Assembly (NCBI RefSeq): GCF_022213955.1
Contig: NZ_JAKNTW010000009.1
Coordinates: 277,580-341,579, forward strand
DNA length: 64,000 nt
From: Dolomitihabitans soli
GTDB lineage: Bacteria > Actinomycetota > Actinomycetes > Streptosporangiales > Streptosporangiaceae
Direction of reading: 5' to 3'
Under the pieces are notes generated by a model. It had not been told where the DNA came from. It made no database searches and saw only the letters and a list, made by a program, of their open reading frames with translations. How positions within the stretch are numbered: the stretch's first letter is position 1; every line of letters begins with the position of its first letter. Below are positions 6,889-14,555 of this stretch, piece after piece. Position numbers and translations under genes: made by a program.

Positions 6889-8784
6889 TCAGTGGCCTCT
6901 GAACGCCTCCTCCAGCCACCAGGCGGGTCGGTCGGCGGTCACCTTGGCGTCGAGCAGCAGGGGACGTGTCCGTGGGCCGCGCACCCAGGCGGCCACCGCC
7001 GCGAGGTCGGCCCGTTCGCGGATGGTCACCCCTTCGCAGCCGAAGCCGCGCGCGATGGCGGCGATGTCCACGGGCGGGAAGGTCACCGTGTCGAGTGGAT
7101 GGCCGCCGGGCCCGAAATGGTGCACCTCCGCGCCGTACGCCTCGTCGTCGTAGACCACGATCACCATCGGCAGGCCGAGACGTACGACCGTCTCCAGTTC
7201 GGCGACGCCCATCAGCGCGCCGCCGTCGCCCAGCGCCGCCACCGGGAGCCGGTGCGGCTGGGCGAGGGCGGCCCCGATCGCGGTGGCCAGGCCGAGCCCG
7301 ATCGACTGGAACGCCTGGGTGAAGCAGAACCCGCGCTCGTCAGGGACGGACAGCAACATCGACGGGTATCCCATGAAATTTCCGGAATCGACGGCGACGA
7401 CCCGGTCCTCGGGGAGCAGGTCGTCCAACTCGATGGACAGGGTCCGCGGGTCGATCCGGCCCGGCGTGCTCGCGTCCTCGTACGGCACGTCGCGCCAGCG
7501 GACCTCCGTGGCGATCCGCGTGGCCAGCTCCGCCGTACGGTAGCCGCGTTCCCCTTCCGGCCGGGCCGGGGCGGTGGCGGCCAGGTGGCGGGTGACCTGG
7601 GTGGCGACCTGCCGGACGTCGCCCGGCACGCCGAGGTGGACCGGCCGGTGCCTGCCGATCGCGTCGGCGTCCAGGTCGACCTGGACGACCCTGGTGTCCG
7701 GGCCGATCAACGCGCCGTGCCGGGTCGTCCACATGTTGAGCGCGCAGCCCCAGGCGACGATCAGGTCGGCGCCGGCGATCAACTCGGCGGCCGTCGGCGA
7801 GGCGAACCCGCCGCTCACGTCGAGATCCCACGGGCTGCCCTTGAACAGCCCTCTGGCCACGGCGGAGGTCGCCACCAGCGCCCCCGCCTCATCGGCCAGC
7901 TCCAGCAGAGCGTCCCGCGCCTGCCGCGCCCCCCGCCCCGCCACGAACACCGGCCGCCGCGCCTCCGACAACAACCCGGCCAACGCCGCCACGGCCTCCT
8001 CCGCCGCCGCAGTCGGCTCCGCGTCGGTCCGCTCGGTCGTGGTCGCGTCAGCCCCGGTTTCTTCCGTCGGCCTCGGCTCCGCCACGGTCTCGGCCGTAGT
8101 CGGTTCCGCGTTGGTCCGCTCGGCTGTGGTCGCGTCAGCCGCGGCTTCTTCCGTCAGCCTCGGCTCCGCCACGGTCTCGGCCGCAGTCGGTTCCGCGTCG
8201 GTCCGCTCGGTCGTGGTCGCGTCAGCCACGGCCCCCTCACCGCCTGGCACCGGTGAGCCCGGTGAGCCCGGTGGCGGTGGACGCATGTCGTCGGGCTCCT
8301 CCACCGTCTGCCCCTGGATGTTCAGTGGGAGGTTCAGCAGGACCGTGCGGCGGTCGTGGCGGGCGACGCGGTAGGCGTGCTCGGTGTCCTGCACGGCGGT
8401 GGCGGCCGAGCGGACCCGCAGGGAGATCGCGCCGACGGCGGTGACCAGGGACTCCTGGTCGACATGGAAGTTGGAGGTGGGCTCACCGGCCTCACCCGCC
8501 AGGATGAGCAGCGGGGTGCGGCTCTTGGCGGCCTCGGCGATGCCGGTCATCGCGTTGGTGAGGCCGGGTCCCTGGTGGACGGAGAGCACGCCGACGCCGC
8601 CGCTGGTGCGCGCGTAGGCGTCGGCCATGGTGGCCGCCCCGCCCTCGTGCCGGGCGGCGACATATCTGGCGCCCGCCGCCACGAGGGCGTTGGTGACGTG
8701 GAAGTTGCCGCTGCCCACCACGCCGAACACGGTGTCGATGCCGAGCCCGGCGAGGGCGCGCCCGACGGCCTCGGCGACGATCAT
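6889..8784 (-). CDS. thiamine diphosphate-dependent enzyme (acetolactate synthase-like)
   Basis: 631 residues with the three-domain plan of the ALS/benzoylformate decarboxylase superfamily. The N-terminal PYR domain carries the activating Glu in AARHEGGAATMADAYAR, then comes a central domain, then a C-terminal PP domain with GDGGALMG and VVYDDEAYGAE (Asp-Asp where many relatives have Asn-Asn). Between PYR and central domains is an Ala/Thr/Glu-rich linker made of 2.5 copies of a 29-residue repeat. The start ATG at 8784 overlaps the upstream cyclase stop (ATGA), implying coupled translation. An apparent extension to 9180 is only the other frame of that gene. The reaction is not known; pairing with a cyclase-family hydrolase suggests catabolism of a ring or ketoacid. 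Its 3' end is duplicated at 5614-5712. Confidence 0.85.
   Translation of the reverse strand: MIVAEAVGRALAGLGIDTVFGVVGSGNFHVTNALVAAGARYVAARHEGGAATMADAYARTSGGVGVLSVHQGPGLTNAMTGIAEAAKSRTPLLILAGEAGEPTSNFHVDQESLVTAVGAISLRVRSAATAVQDTEHAYRVARHDRRTVLLNLPLNIQGQTVEEPDDMRPPPPGSPGSPVPGGEGAVADATTTERTDAEPTAAETVAEPRLTEEAAADATTAERTNAEPTTAETVAEPRPTEETGADATTTERTDAEPTAAAEEAVAALAGLLSEARRPVFVAGRGARQARDALLELADEAGALVATSAVARGLFKGSPWDLDVSGGFASPTAAELIAGADLIVAWGCALNMWTTRHGALIGPDTRVVQVDLDADAIGRHRPVHLGVPGDVRQVATQVTRHLAATAPARPEGERGYRTAELATRIATEVRWRDVPYEDASTPGRIDPRTLSIELDDLLPEDRVVAVDSGNFMGYPSMLLSVPDERGFCFTQAFQSIGLGLATAIGAALAQPHRLPVAALGDGGALMGVAELETVVRLGLPMVIVVYDDEAYGAEVHHFGPGGHPLDTVTFPPVDIAAIARGFGCEGVTIRERADLAAVAAWVRGPRTRPLLLDAKVTADRPAWWLEEAFRGH
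8009..8227 (-). repeat. 87-bp in-frame tandem repeat inside TPP-enzyme gene
   Basis: Units begin at 8009, 8096 and 8183, with the third about half length. Each 87-bp unit is 29 codons, so the frame is kept, giving repeats of the type ADATTTERTDAEPTAAETVAE. They form the linker between the PYR and central domains and probably vary in number between strains. Confidence 0.9.
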
Positions 8785-9554
8785 CGCTCGACCAGTGCCA
8801 GGACGCGGACCGGGCTGCCGGAGCCGCCCACGATGGGCAACGGCGGGGCGATCACCACGGCGCCGGTCACCGGCAGGCGGTCGAGGTTGCGGAGCTGGGT
8901 GAGGCCGTACTTGCCCGCGCCGAGCAGGAAGCTGTGGCAGGGGAAGGGCGGGTCGAAGGAGTGCGCGGCGCCCGCGTCGGTGCCCACGGTCTCCACGCCC
9001 AGCCCGAGGATGGGCGTCTGATCGGCCAGCCACCGGGCGCACTCGGCGGAGATGCCCGGCGTGTGCGGGCCGTTCTCGTCGGCGTTGAGGAAGTCGGCCT
9101 GGTCGTCTGAGCGGGTGTCCCACCCGGTGCGGTACAGCAGCCAGCCGCCCTCGGGCAGCGGCCCGTGCTCCTTCTCCCATGCCCTGACGTGGTCGATCTC
9201 CAGCAGGAAGTCGGGATCGGCGGCGGCCCGCCCGGCGAAGTCGAGCACCACGGCGGGCGCGAGAAGGCTGGTCGCCGGGACCTGGGAGACGTCGAGCCCG
9301 TCCCTGGCGGTGACCCAGTGGACCGGGGCGTCGAAGTGAGTGCCGGTGTGCTCGCCGGTGTGGATGTCGTTCCAGTACCAGGCCGGACCCCGGTCGTCGT
9401 AGCGGCTGATCTCCTCCAGCCGGAACGGGATGGTGTTGCCGAACGGCTCAGGAAGCTGGAGCACCGGCGTCTGCGGGGTCAACGGCGAGGTCAGGTCGAC
9501 CACCTCCACCGCGCCACCCCTGATCCCGTCGATCAGGCTCTTCAACACCGACAT
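8781..9554 (-). CDS. cyclase family protein (kynurenine formamidase-like)
   Basis: 257 residues of the cyclase/kynurenine formamidase family, metal-dependent amidohydrolases or lactonases. The metal and catalytic motif HTGEHTGTHFDAPVHW is intact (HxGTHxDxPxHW), and the later GVETVGTDAG and PCHSFLLG stretches match the family. ATG 9554 is preceded by AAGGAGG at ideal spacing. The stop overlaps the next gene's ATG (ATGA at 8781-8784), so the two form a coupled operon. A cytoplasmic hydrolase feeding an alpha-keto acid to the TPP enzyme is plausible but inferred. A G/C heptamer array lies in its leader. Confidence 0.85.
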   Translation of the reverse strand: MSVLKSLIDGIRGGAVEVVDLTSPLTPQTPVLQLPEPFGNTIPFRLEEISRYDDRGPAWYWNDIHTGEHTGTHFDAPVHWVTARDGLDVSQVPATSLLAPAVVLDFAGRAAADPDFLLEIDHVRAWEKEHGPLPEGGWLLYRTGWDTRSDDQADFLNADENGPHTPGISAECARWLADQTPILGLGVETVGTDAGAAHSFDPPFPCHSFLLGAGKYGLTQLRNLDRLPVTGAVVIAPPLPIVGGSGSPVRVLALVER

Positions 9555-9620
9555 CGCCGCCTCCTTGGTCGTGAACCGTCCAGTTACTCCTATACCAGCC
9601 ACACCCACCTGCAGGAAGCT

Positions 9621-9676
9621 CCGCCCGCCGCCCGCCGCCCGCCGCCCGCCGCCCGCCGCCCGCCGCCCGCCGCCCG
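9621..9676. repeat. heptanucleotide tandem array
   Basis: Eight consecutive copies of CCGCCCG (56 bp) lie 67 bp upstream of the cyclase start, within its probable promoter or leader. Such a short-unit array is prone to slippage and could vary expression. Confidence 0.9.
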
Positions 9677-9718
9677 ACCATTCGGCCACACGTGGAGCCC
9701 GCACCGACCACACGTGGA

Positions 9719-10019
9719 GCCCGTACGGCAAGCCACCTCGCCGCCAACCGCCGCCGCTGGTGCCGCCCTATGGGGTCAACGCTCCTCAGGCGAGGGTGGC
9801 AGAGCACCGTTACGCCTGGCCCGCCGGCCGTCTTCTCCGGTTCCAGACCCGTGGTCAGCAGGCTCGGTGGGTGTGAACCGAAGGGGAGTGGGTGTGAACC
9901 GAAGGGGATGGGTGGTGGGGCGGCGTAACGGCGAGTGGCCATGCGCGCCTGAGGAGCGTTGGCCCCACGGGCCGGCACCGGGGTCGGCGGGTGGCTTGGG
10001 GGTGGCTTGCCGTACGGGC
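9719..10019. repeat. foldback element made of repeat copies R3 and R4
   Basis: Copy R3 (9715-9850, direct) faces the partial inverted copy R4 (9923-10019). The outer 19 bp, 9719-9737 and 10001-10019, are perfect inverted repeats starting GCCCGTACGGCAAGCC. Inner blocks 9772-9792 and 9945-9965 also pair. The centre holds two 19-bp direct repeats (9869-9887 and 9890-9908). The 301-bp unit looks like a foldback or MITE-type element, though I could not identify target-site duplications. No coding sequence is supported. Confidence 0.7.
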
Positions 10020-10179
10020 AACGTTGGGTTGGGTGGGTTCGTCGCATTCGCCCAGCACTATGAGCCTGCTGTCAGGCATGTGGTCTCTCTTCCGGGGTGT
10101 GCCGTTCACCGTCGAATAGAGCAGGTCAGGAGCCTTGCGGCCGCTCGGGTGTGCCGCCGGGACGAGGGGTACGGTGAAG

Positions 10180-10231
10180 AGATGGGGAGGCCGGTCGCGA
10201 CCGCCGGCCGGTGCCAATAGCCTCCCCGTCT
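10180..10231. terminator. stem-loop with T-rich tail upstream of FAD oxidase
   Basis: Arms 10180-10191 and 10220-10231 pair over 12 bp with one G-T wobble and are followed by TTTC. A GC-rich loop lies between. It sits about 150 bp before the FAD oxidase start, so it could stop read-through into that gene or act as a leader structure. The region around it (9555-10377) holds only repeats and no supported gene. Confidence 0.45.
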
Positions 10232-10377
10232 TTCACAGATCGTCCAGATAGGGATCGCATCCGGTTGATCCGACGAGTGGGCGATGAGCGCGGCCGACAG
10301 GTCCCCTTGCGTTGTCAGGAGGGTAGACGGGTCCACATCGCGGGCCTGTGGTCGCATTCGTGAAGAGGGGACCCGAT

Positions 10378-11784
10378 ATGACCTCCGACATCATCCGCAG
10401 TCCGGCACTCGCCGAGTTCCGTGGCCGCCTCGCGGGCGACTTCGTCCTGCCGGGCGACCCGTCCTACGACGAGTCCAGGGCGATCTTCAATGGCATGATC
10501 GACCGGCATCCGGCGATCATCGCCCGGTGCGCGAACCCGAACGACGTCATCCTCGCGATTCGCGCCGCCCGTGACCTGGGCCTGGAGATCGCGGTCCGCA
10601 GCGGCGGGCACGGAGTCGCCGGCCGGGCGGTCACCGAGGGCGGGCTCGTCATCGACCTGCGCCGGATGGACACGGTGACCGTCGATCCGGCGGCCCGTAC
10701 GGCGAACGTCGGCGGGGGCGCCCCGATGAGCCGGCTCGACCGGGCGACCCAGCCGTACAATCTGGCCACGACCGGCGGACGGGTGTCGACGACGGGCGTG
10801 GGCGGCTTCACGCTGGGCGGCGGGTCAGGCTGGATCGAGCGCAAGTTCGGGCTGGCCTGTGACAACCTGCTGGCCGTCGAGGTGGTGACCGCCGACGGTG
10901 AAGTCGTGCGGGCGAGCGACGACGAGAACGCAGACCTGTTCTGGGCCTTGCACGGGGGCGGCGGCAACTTCGGTGTGGCGACCTCGTTCACGTTCAGGCT
11001 GCACCCGCTGCCCGCGATGACCATCGCCATGCTCCTGTGGCGGCCGGAGGCGGGGCCCGAGGTCGTGCGCGCCTACCGCGACTTCATGGAGACCGCTCCG
11101 GACGAGGTCGGCGGAGGGGTCTTCTACATCACCGGACCGCCGGAGGAGTTCGTCCCCGAGCATCTCGTGGGCCGTCTGGTCTGCGCGGTGATCGTGACCT
11201 ACACGGGCGGTGAGCAGGAGGCGCGCGGCGTGCTCGAGCCGCTGTGCCGGCTCGGCCACGATGGCGAGATGCTCGCCGAGCTGCCCTATGCCGACCTGCA
11301 GTGCATGCTCGACGACCCGCCCGGCTACCGCAACTACTGGTCCGCCGAGCATCTCGACGCCTTCCCCGACAACGCCGTGGACGCGTTCTGCGACCTCGCG
11401 GGGCACATGATCGTGCCCTCCCCGTCGCAGCAGGTGCTGCTCCCGATGGGCGGCGCGGTCGGGCGCGGGCCGTCCGGCTACCCGATCCCCTGGCGGCAGG
11501 CGGAATGGGTCGTGCACCCGCTGGGCCTGTGGGAGAAGCCGGCCGACGACGTGCAAGCCAGGCGATGGGCGAGCGCCGTACGCACCGACCTGAAGCCGTG
11601 GGCGAGCGGTGCCGTCTACCTCAACTTCATCGGGGACGAAGGACAGGAACGGGTCGTGGCCGGGCTCGGCCGGGAGAACTACACGCGCCTGGCCGAAGTG
11701 AAGGCCCGCTACGACCCCGGCAACGTGTTCCGGCTCAACCACAACATCAAGCCCGCCGTCCCGCCTCAGCGGGGGGCGCCGTAG
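10378..11784 (+). CDS. FAD-linked oxidase, berberine bridge enzyme-like
   Basis: A 468-residue flavoprotein of the VAO/BBE group. The PP-loop has RSGGHGVAGRAV with His78, the usual site of 8-alpha covalent FAD attachment. The second attachment Cys of bicovalent enzymes is absent (the region reads GVGGFTLGGGSGW). The C-terminal BBE segment is seen as NYTRLAEVKARYDPGNVFRLNHNI. Relatives oxidise alcohols, sugars or natural-product rings with O2. ATG 10378 follows GAGGGG; a longer upstream frame has no match. The gene is monocistronic, and its last 19 bp overlap the convergent GH16 gene. The substrate is unknown. Confidence 0.88.
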   Translation: MTSDIIRSPALAEFRGRLAGDFVLPGDPSYDESRAIFNGMIDRHPAIIARCANPNDVILAIRAARDLGLEIAVRSGGHGVAGRAVTEGGLVIDLRRMDTVTVDPAARTANVGGGAPMSRLDRATQPYNLATTGGRVSTTGVGGFTLGGGSGWIERKFGLACDNLLAVEVVTADGEVVRASDDENADLFWALHGGGGNFGVATSFTFRLHPLPAMTIAMLLWRPEAGPEVVRAYRDFMETAPDEVGGGVFYITGPPEEFVPEHLVGRLVCAVIVTYTGGEQEARGVLEPLCRLGHDGEMLAELPYADLQCMLDDPPGYRNYWSAEHLDAFPDNAVDAFCDLAGHMIVPSPSQQVLLPMGGAVGRGPSGYPIPWRQAEWVVHPLGLWEKPADDVQARRWASAVRTDLKPWASGAVYLNFIGDEGQERVVAGLGRENYTRLAEVKARYDPGNVFRLNHNIKPAVPPQRGAP

Positions 11785-12512
11785 ATCCGCAGCCAGTCCA
11801 CCTCCATCCAGGCCTCGCCCGGTGTGCCGTCGCCGGGGAACCAGTCGAGCTGAAGACAGGCCGACATCGGACTTCGGGTCGATTTCGCCGAGCGGAACCA
11901 CTCCTGCCCGTCGATGTAACCGGCGACACCGTCAGGAGTGTTCTCCACCGCGTACGTGTGCCACTTGGTCATGTCCACGTTCGCGTGGGCCTGCTCCTGG
12001 CCGTCGGCGGTGTGCAGGAAGAAGTTCGGCCGTCGTCGTTTCGGGTCGTTGATCACTTCGAGGAAGTCGATCTCCTCGCTGGTCTTGCTCTGAACGCCGC
12101 TGCCGCCCTGCTGCGGCCACAGCAGGGCCACCGGATGGTAGGAGCCGGCCCCCGGCCACAGGCGGATCCTGGCCTCCCAGCGCCCGTAGACCTGGGCGCG
12201 TTTGGTGGCGATCCCGGCCGTCGTGCCGTCGGCCTTGCCGTGCAGCCAGAGGGCGCCGCCGCCGAGCAGCGCCTGGCGGGGACTGCGCCGGCCGTTGCCC
12301 GCGTGGCCGCGAGAGTCGTAGACCGTCCAGTCGGCCGGCTTCAGATAGTCCGTGAACTCCTCGCACCAGACGGGCGCGCCCCAGGTCCCTCCCTTGGCGT
12401 TGGCGGGACAGGTGCCGGCGGTCGTCCGGGCCTCGGCGACGGTGGGAGTGGTCCAGGTGAGCGTCGCGACCGCGCCGGCCACGGCGGTGCGCGCGAGCGC
12501 GCGGGGGATCAT
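11766..12512 (-). CDS. secreted GH16-family glycoside hydrolase-like protein
   Basis: 248 residues with a signal peptide (about 1-28) and a GH16 jelly-roll domain. The catalytic signature ExDxxE is intact as E147-I-D149-F-L-E152, with W-rich strands such as RWEARIRLWPGAGSYHP before it and WHTYAVENTPDGVAGYIDG after. GH16 enzymes cleave beta-1,3/1,4-glucans or galactans; specificity is not readable here. It is the last gene of a six-gene minus-strand run, its ATG overlapping the preceding stop (ATGA, 12509-12512). Its 3' end overlaps the convergent FAD oxidase by 19 bp. Confidence 0.85.
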   Translation of the reverse strand: MIPRALARTAVAGAVATLTWTTPTVAEARTTAGTCPANAKGGTWGAPVWCEEFTDYLKPADWTVYDSRGHAGNGRRSPRQALLGGGALWLHGKADGTTAGIATKRAQVYGRWEARIRLWPGAGSYHPVALLWPQQGGSGVQSKTSEEIDFLEVINDPKRRRPNFFLHTADGQEQAHANVDMTKWHTYAVENTPDGVAGYIDGQEWFRSAKSTRSPMSACLQLDWFPGDGTPGEAWMEVDWLRIYGAPR

Positions 12513-13771
12513 GGCCGCCGCTCCTGGGACCGGGCGCAGAGCGCGGACGGGCTGAAGGTCCAGCAGCCGGCCGGGGCGGCCGTCCTCGCCGGGGTCGCGG
12601 ACGGGGTCGCCGTGGGGACGGCCGTGGCCACCACGGGAGGCGCGAAGATCCAGTTGGGGCTGGCCGGCGGTACGGCCTGCCGCTTCGGGACGGGGGCCAC
12701 GAAGGACGGGGTGGTACGGCTACGCCAGGGCGCGAGGCTCCAGCAGGTCGCCGCGTCGTACGGCAGGCAGGCCGCGGCGGCCGGCGGACGGGCCAGCGGC
12801 GGCACGGGGACGACCCGGCGGACGGCGGGCGCCTCCTGCGCCAGGATGCGCGGGGCCGAGGTCGCCGGCGCCGACGGCTGCTGCTGCTGAGGCAGAGAGG
12901 TCGGAGCGGTCTTCGGCGGCACGATTTCGCTGGGGGCCGGTCCCGGTGTCGGCGGTGTGGTGGGCGGGGCCGTCGGGGAGACGGTCCCAGTCTTGGTCCC
13001 GGTCTCGGCGGGGGGCGCGGGCTGGGCCTTCTCCGGTCGCGGCTGCCCCTGCTCGGGCTGCTCCGGGTCGGTCCGCCCAGGCTTGGCGGGCTTGGGAGTG
13101 GCCGGGGGCTTGGTGTCCTCGGGCTTCGGTGGAGCCTTGGGCCTGGTGTCCTCACGCGGCTTCGGAGGAGTCCTGGGCTTCTCGTCCGCGGTGGGCTTCG
13201 GGGATGCCTTGGGCTTCGCATCCTCGGTCGGCTTCGGGGTCTTCTGCTTCGGGGACGTGGGGGGCTTCTTCGTCGGGCGCGTCTTCGGTTTGGTGGGCCT
13301 CTCCCGCGTCGGGTTCGGCTTGGGAGCCGCCGTGACGCTCGGGTGGCTGGGCGTGGACTCGGGCTCGGGAGTCGGCTCCGGCGGCGGGGTGGGTTCCGGG
13401 GTCGGTTTCTGGGCTGGTTTGGCGGTGGGAGTGGCGCTCTGGACGGGGGAGCTGGCGACCTCCGGTTCGGTCACCTCTTGCTTGCTCGGAGCGGGTTCCG
13501 ATTCGGAGGGCTTCTCGGTCGGCTCCTGGGTGGGTTCGCGGGTGGGCTCCCGGGTCGGTTCCTTGGTCGGTTCGCTGGTGGGTTCCAAGGTGGTCCGGGG
13601 AAAGCTGGGCACCACTTCGGGCGGCGGCAACGGCTCGACGAGGCCGCCGGGGACGGGGTCGGCGTGCGCGGACCAGGGCTGGGCGATGATCGCGCCGGTC
13701 GCCGCGGAGATGCCCGTCAGGAGAAGGCCGGAGACCAGGGTGACGCGCCGGGTGTGGCTACGTGGTTTCAA
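12509..13771 (-). CDS. secreted Pro/Thr-rich repeat protein
   Basis: 420 residues: an N-terminal signal or anchor (VTLVSGLLLTGISAATGAIIA), a long low-complexity region of EPT, KPT and PKP repeats (about 55-300), then a C-terminal domain with two Cys pairs (CLPYDAATC and CWTFSPSALC). Such Pro/Thr-rich stalks span the cell wall; the cysteine module may be the functional tip. I do not recognise the family. ATGA overlap with the GH16 gene and a 19-bp gap from the upstream gene place it in the six-gene operon. A role in carrying or displaying the glucanase is speculation. Confidence 0.8.
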   Translation of the reverse strand: MKPRSHTRRVTLVSGLLLTGISAATGAIIAQPWSAHADPVPGGLVEPLPPPEVVPSFPRTTLEPTSEPTKEPTREPTREPTQEPTEKPSESEPAPSKQEVTEPEVASSPVQSATPTAKPAQKPTPEPTPPPEPTPEPESTPSHPSVTAAPKPNPTRERPTKPKTRPTKKPPTSPKQKTPKPTEDAKPKASPKPTADEKPRTPPKPREDTRPKAPPKPEDTKPPATPKPAKPGRTDPEQPEQGQPRPEKAQPAPPAETGTKTGTVSPTAPPTTPPTPGPAPSEIVPPKTAPTSLPQQQQPSAPATSAPRILAQEAPAVRRVVPVPPLARPPAAAACLPYDAATCWSLAPWRSRTTPSFVAPVPKRQAVPPASPNWIFAPPVVATAVPTATPSATPARTAAPAGCWTFSPSALCARSQERRP

Positions 13772-13790
13772 GTGGACGTCTCCTACGCTG

Positions 13791-14555
13791 CTACGAAGTG
13801 GGACCGGTGATCGGCTTCCAGCCGGCCGTACGGAATTCGGGGGTGCCGGGCTTGGCCACCGCGGGGATGGACGCGGGCTGCGGGTCGGGGATGTTGACCC
13901 AGTCGCCGCCGCGAATGTCGGGATTCCAGGTCATCAGCAGGTTCATGGCGTAAGGGCTGGCGTACGCGGGGCCGGTGTCGTCCGTGCCCTTGGCGGCCTT
14001 CACCTCGACCAGGATGGAGACCTGGATCTGGTCGGCGGTCTTGGCCCGCCACTGGACGCCGATCGTGGTCGTGCGCATGGCCGCCCCGGCGGGAAGCGCC
14101 CCGTCCTTGGGCAGGCCGAAGGTCTCGCGCCAGCCGCGGGCGATCTCCTTTGCGCCCGCCTGGGCGGCCTCGCGCTGGTCGGGCGGGGCGTAGAGGGCGG
14201 CGGCCTGCTCGGCGGCCACCGGATCGAGGGTCCACACGGCCTCCAGCGTGGCGGCGGCGGCCGAGGCCGCGCCGAGTTCGGTGTGCGGAAACCCGATCGG
14301 GTACCCCGCCTCGCCGTGGTGGCCGGAGGGCTGGGCGAGGGTCACGGTGGCCGGAGCCGCGGCGGGCGCACTCGCGCCGGGTTCGCCCACGCCCACGCCC
14401 GCGCCCTCGCCCTCGCCGGAAGCCGGCCGCAGGAAGAGCCAGAGGCCGCCGGCCACGACGACCACAGCCACGACGATCAGGATCGTCCGGCGTACGGCAT
14501 GCCGTGACCTGCCGATACCCCAGTCGAATACCGGATCCTCCGTGACCGACCCCAC
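13791..14555 (-). CDS. single-pass membrane protein, unknown
   Basis: 254 residues: a short cytoplasmic N-terminus, one membrane helix (TILIVVAVVVVAGGLWLFL, about 25-43), a Gly/Ala-rich linker and an extracytoplasmic alpha/beta domain of about 170 residues. I do not recognise it; the layout recalls single-pass partner proteins encoded beside secretion or conjugation ATPases. The GTG start shares one base with the stop of the MinD-like gene (TAGTG), so translation is probably coupled. It would be the membrane partner of the ATPase in the same operon. Confidence 0.75.
   Translation of the reverse strand: MGSVTEDPVFDWGIGRSRHAVRRTILIVVAVVVVAGGLWLFLRPASGEGEGAGVGVGEPGASAPAAAPATVTLAQPSGHHGEAGYPIGFPHTELGAASAAAATLEAVWTLDPVAAEQAAALYAPPDQREAAQAGAKEIARGWRETFGLPKDGALPAGAAMRTTTIGVQWRAKTADQIQVSILVEVKAAKGTDDTGPAYASPYAMNLLMTWNPDIRGGDWVNIPDPQPASIPAVAKPGTPEFRTAGWKPITGPTS

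Noticed and set aside
8785-9180. N-terminal extension of the TPP enzyme to 763 residues
   Set aside because: It is the out-of-frame shadow of the cyclase gene; the true ATG at 8784 overlaps the cyclase stop and begins the conserved PYR domain.
9621-9676. CRISPR-like regularity
   Set aside because: A simple 7-bp tandem repeat without spacers. No CRISPR array or cas gene is seen anywhere in the window.
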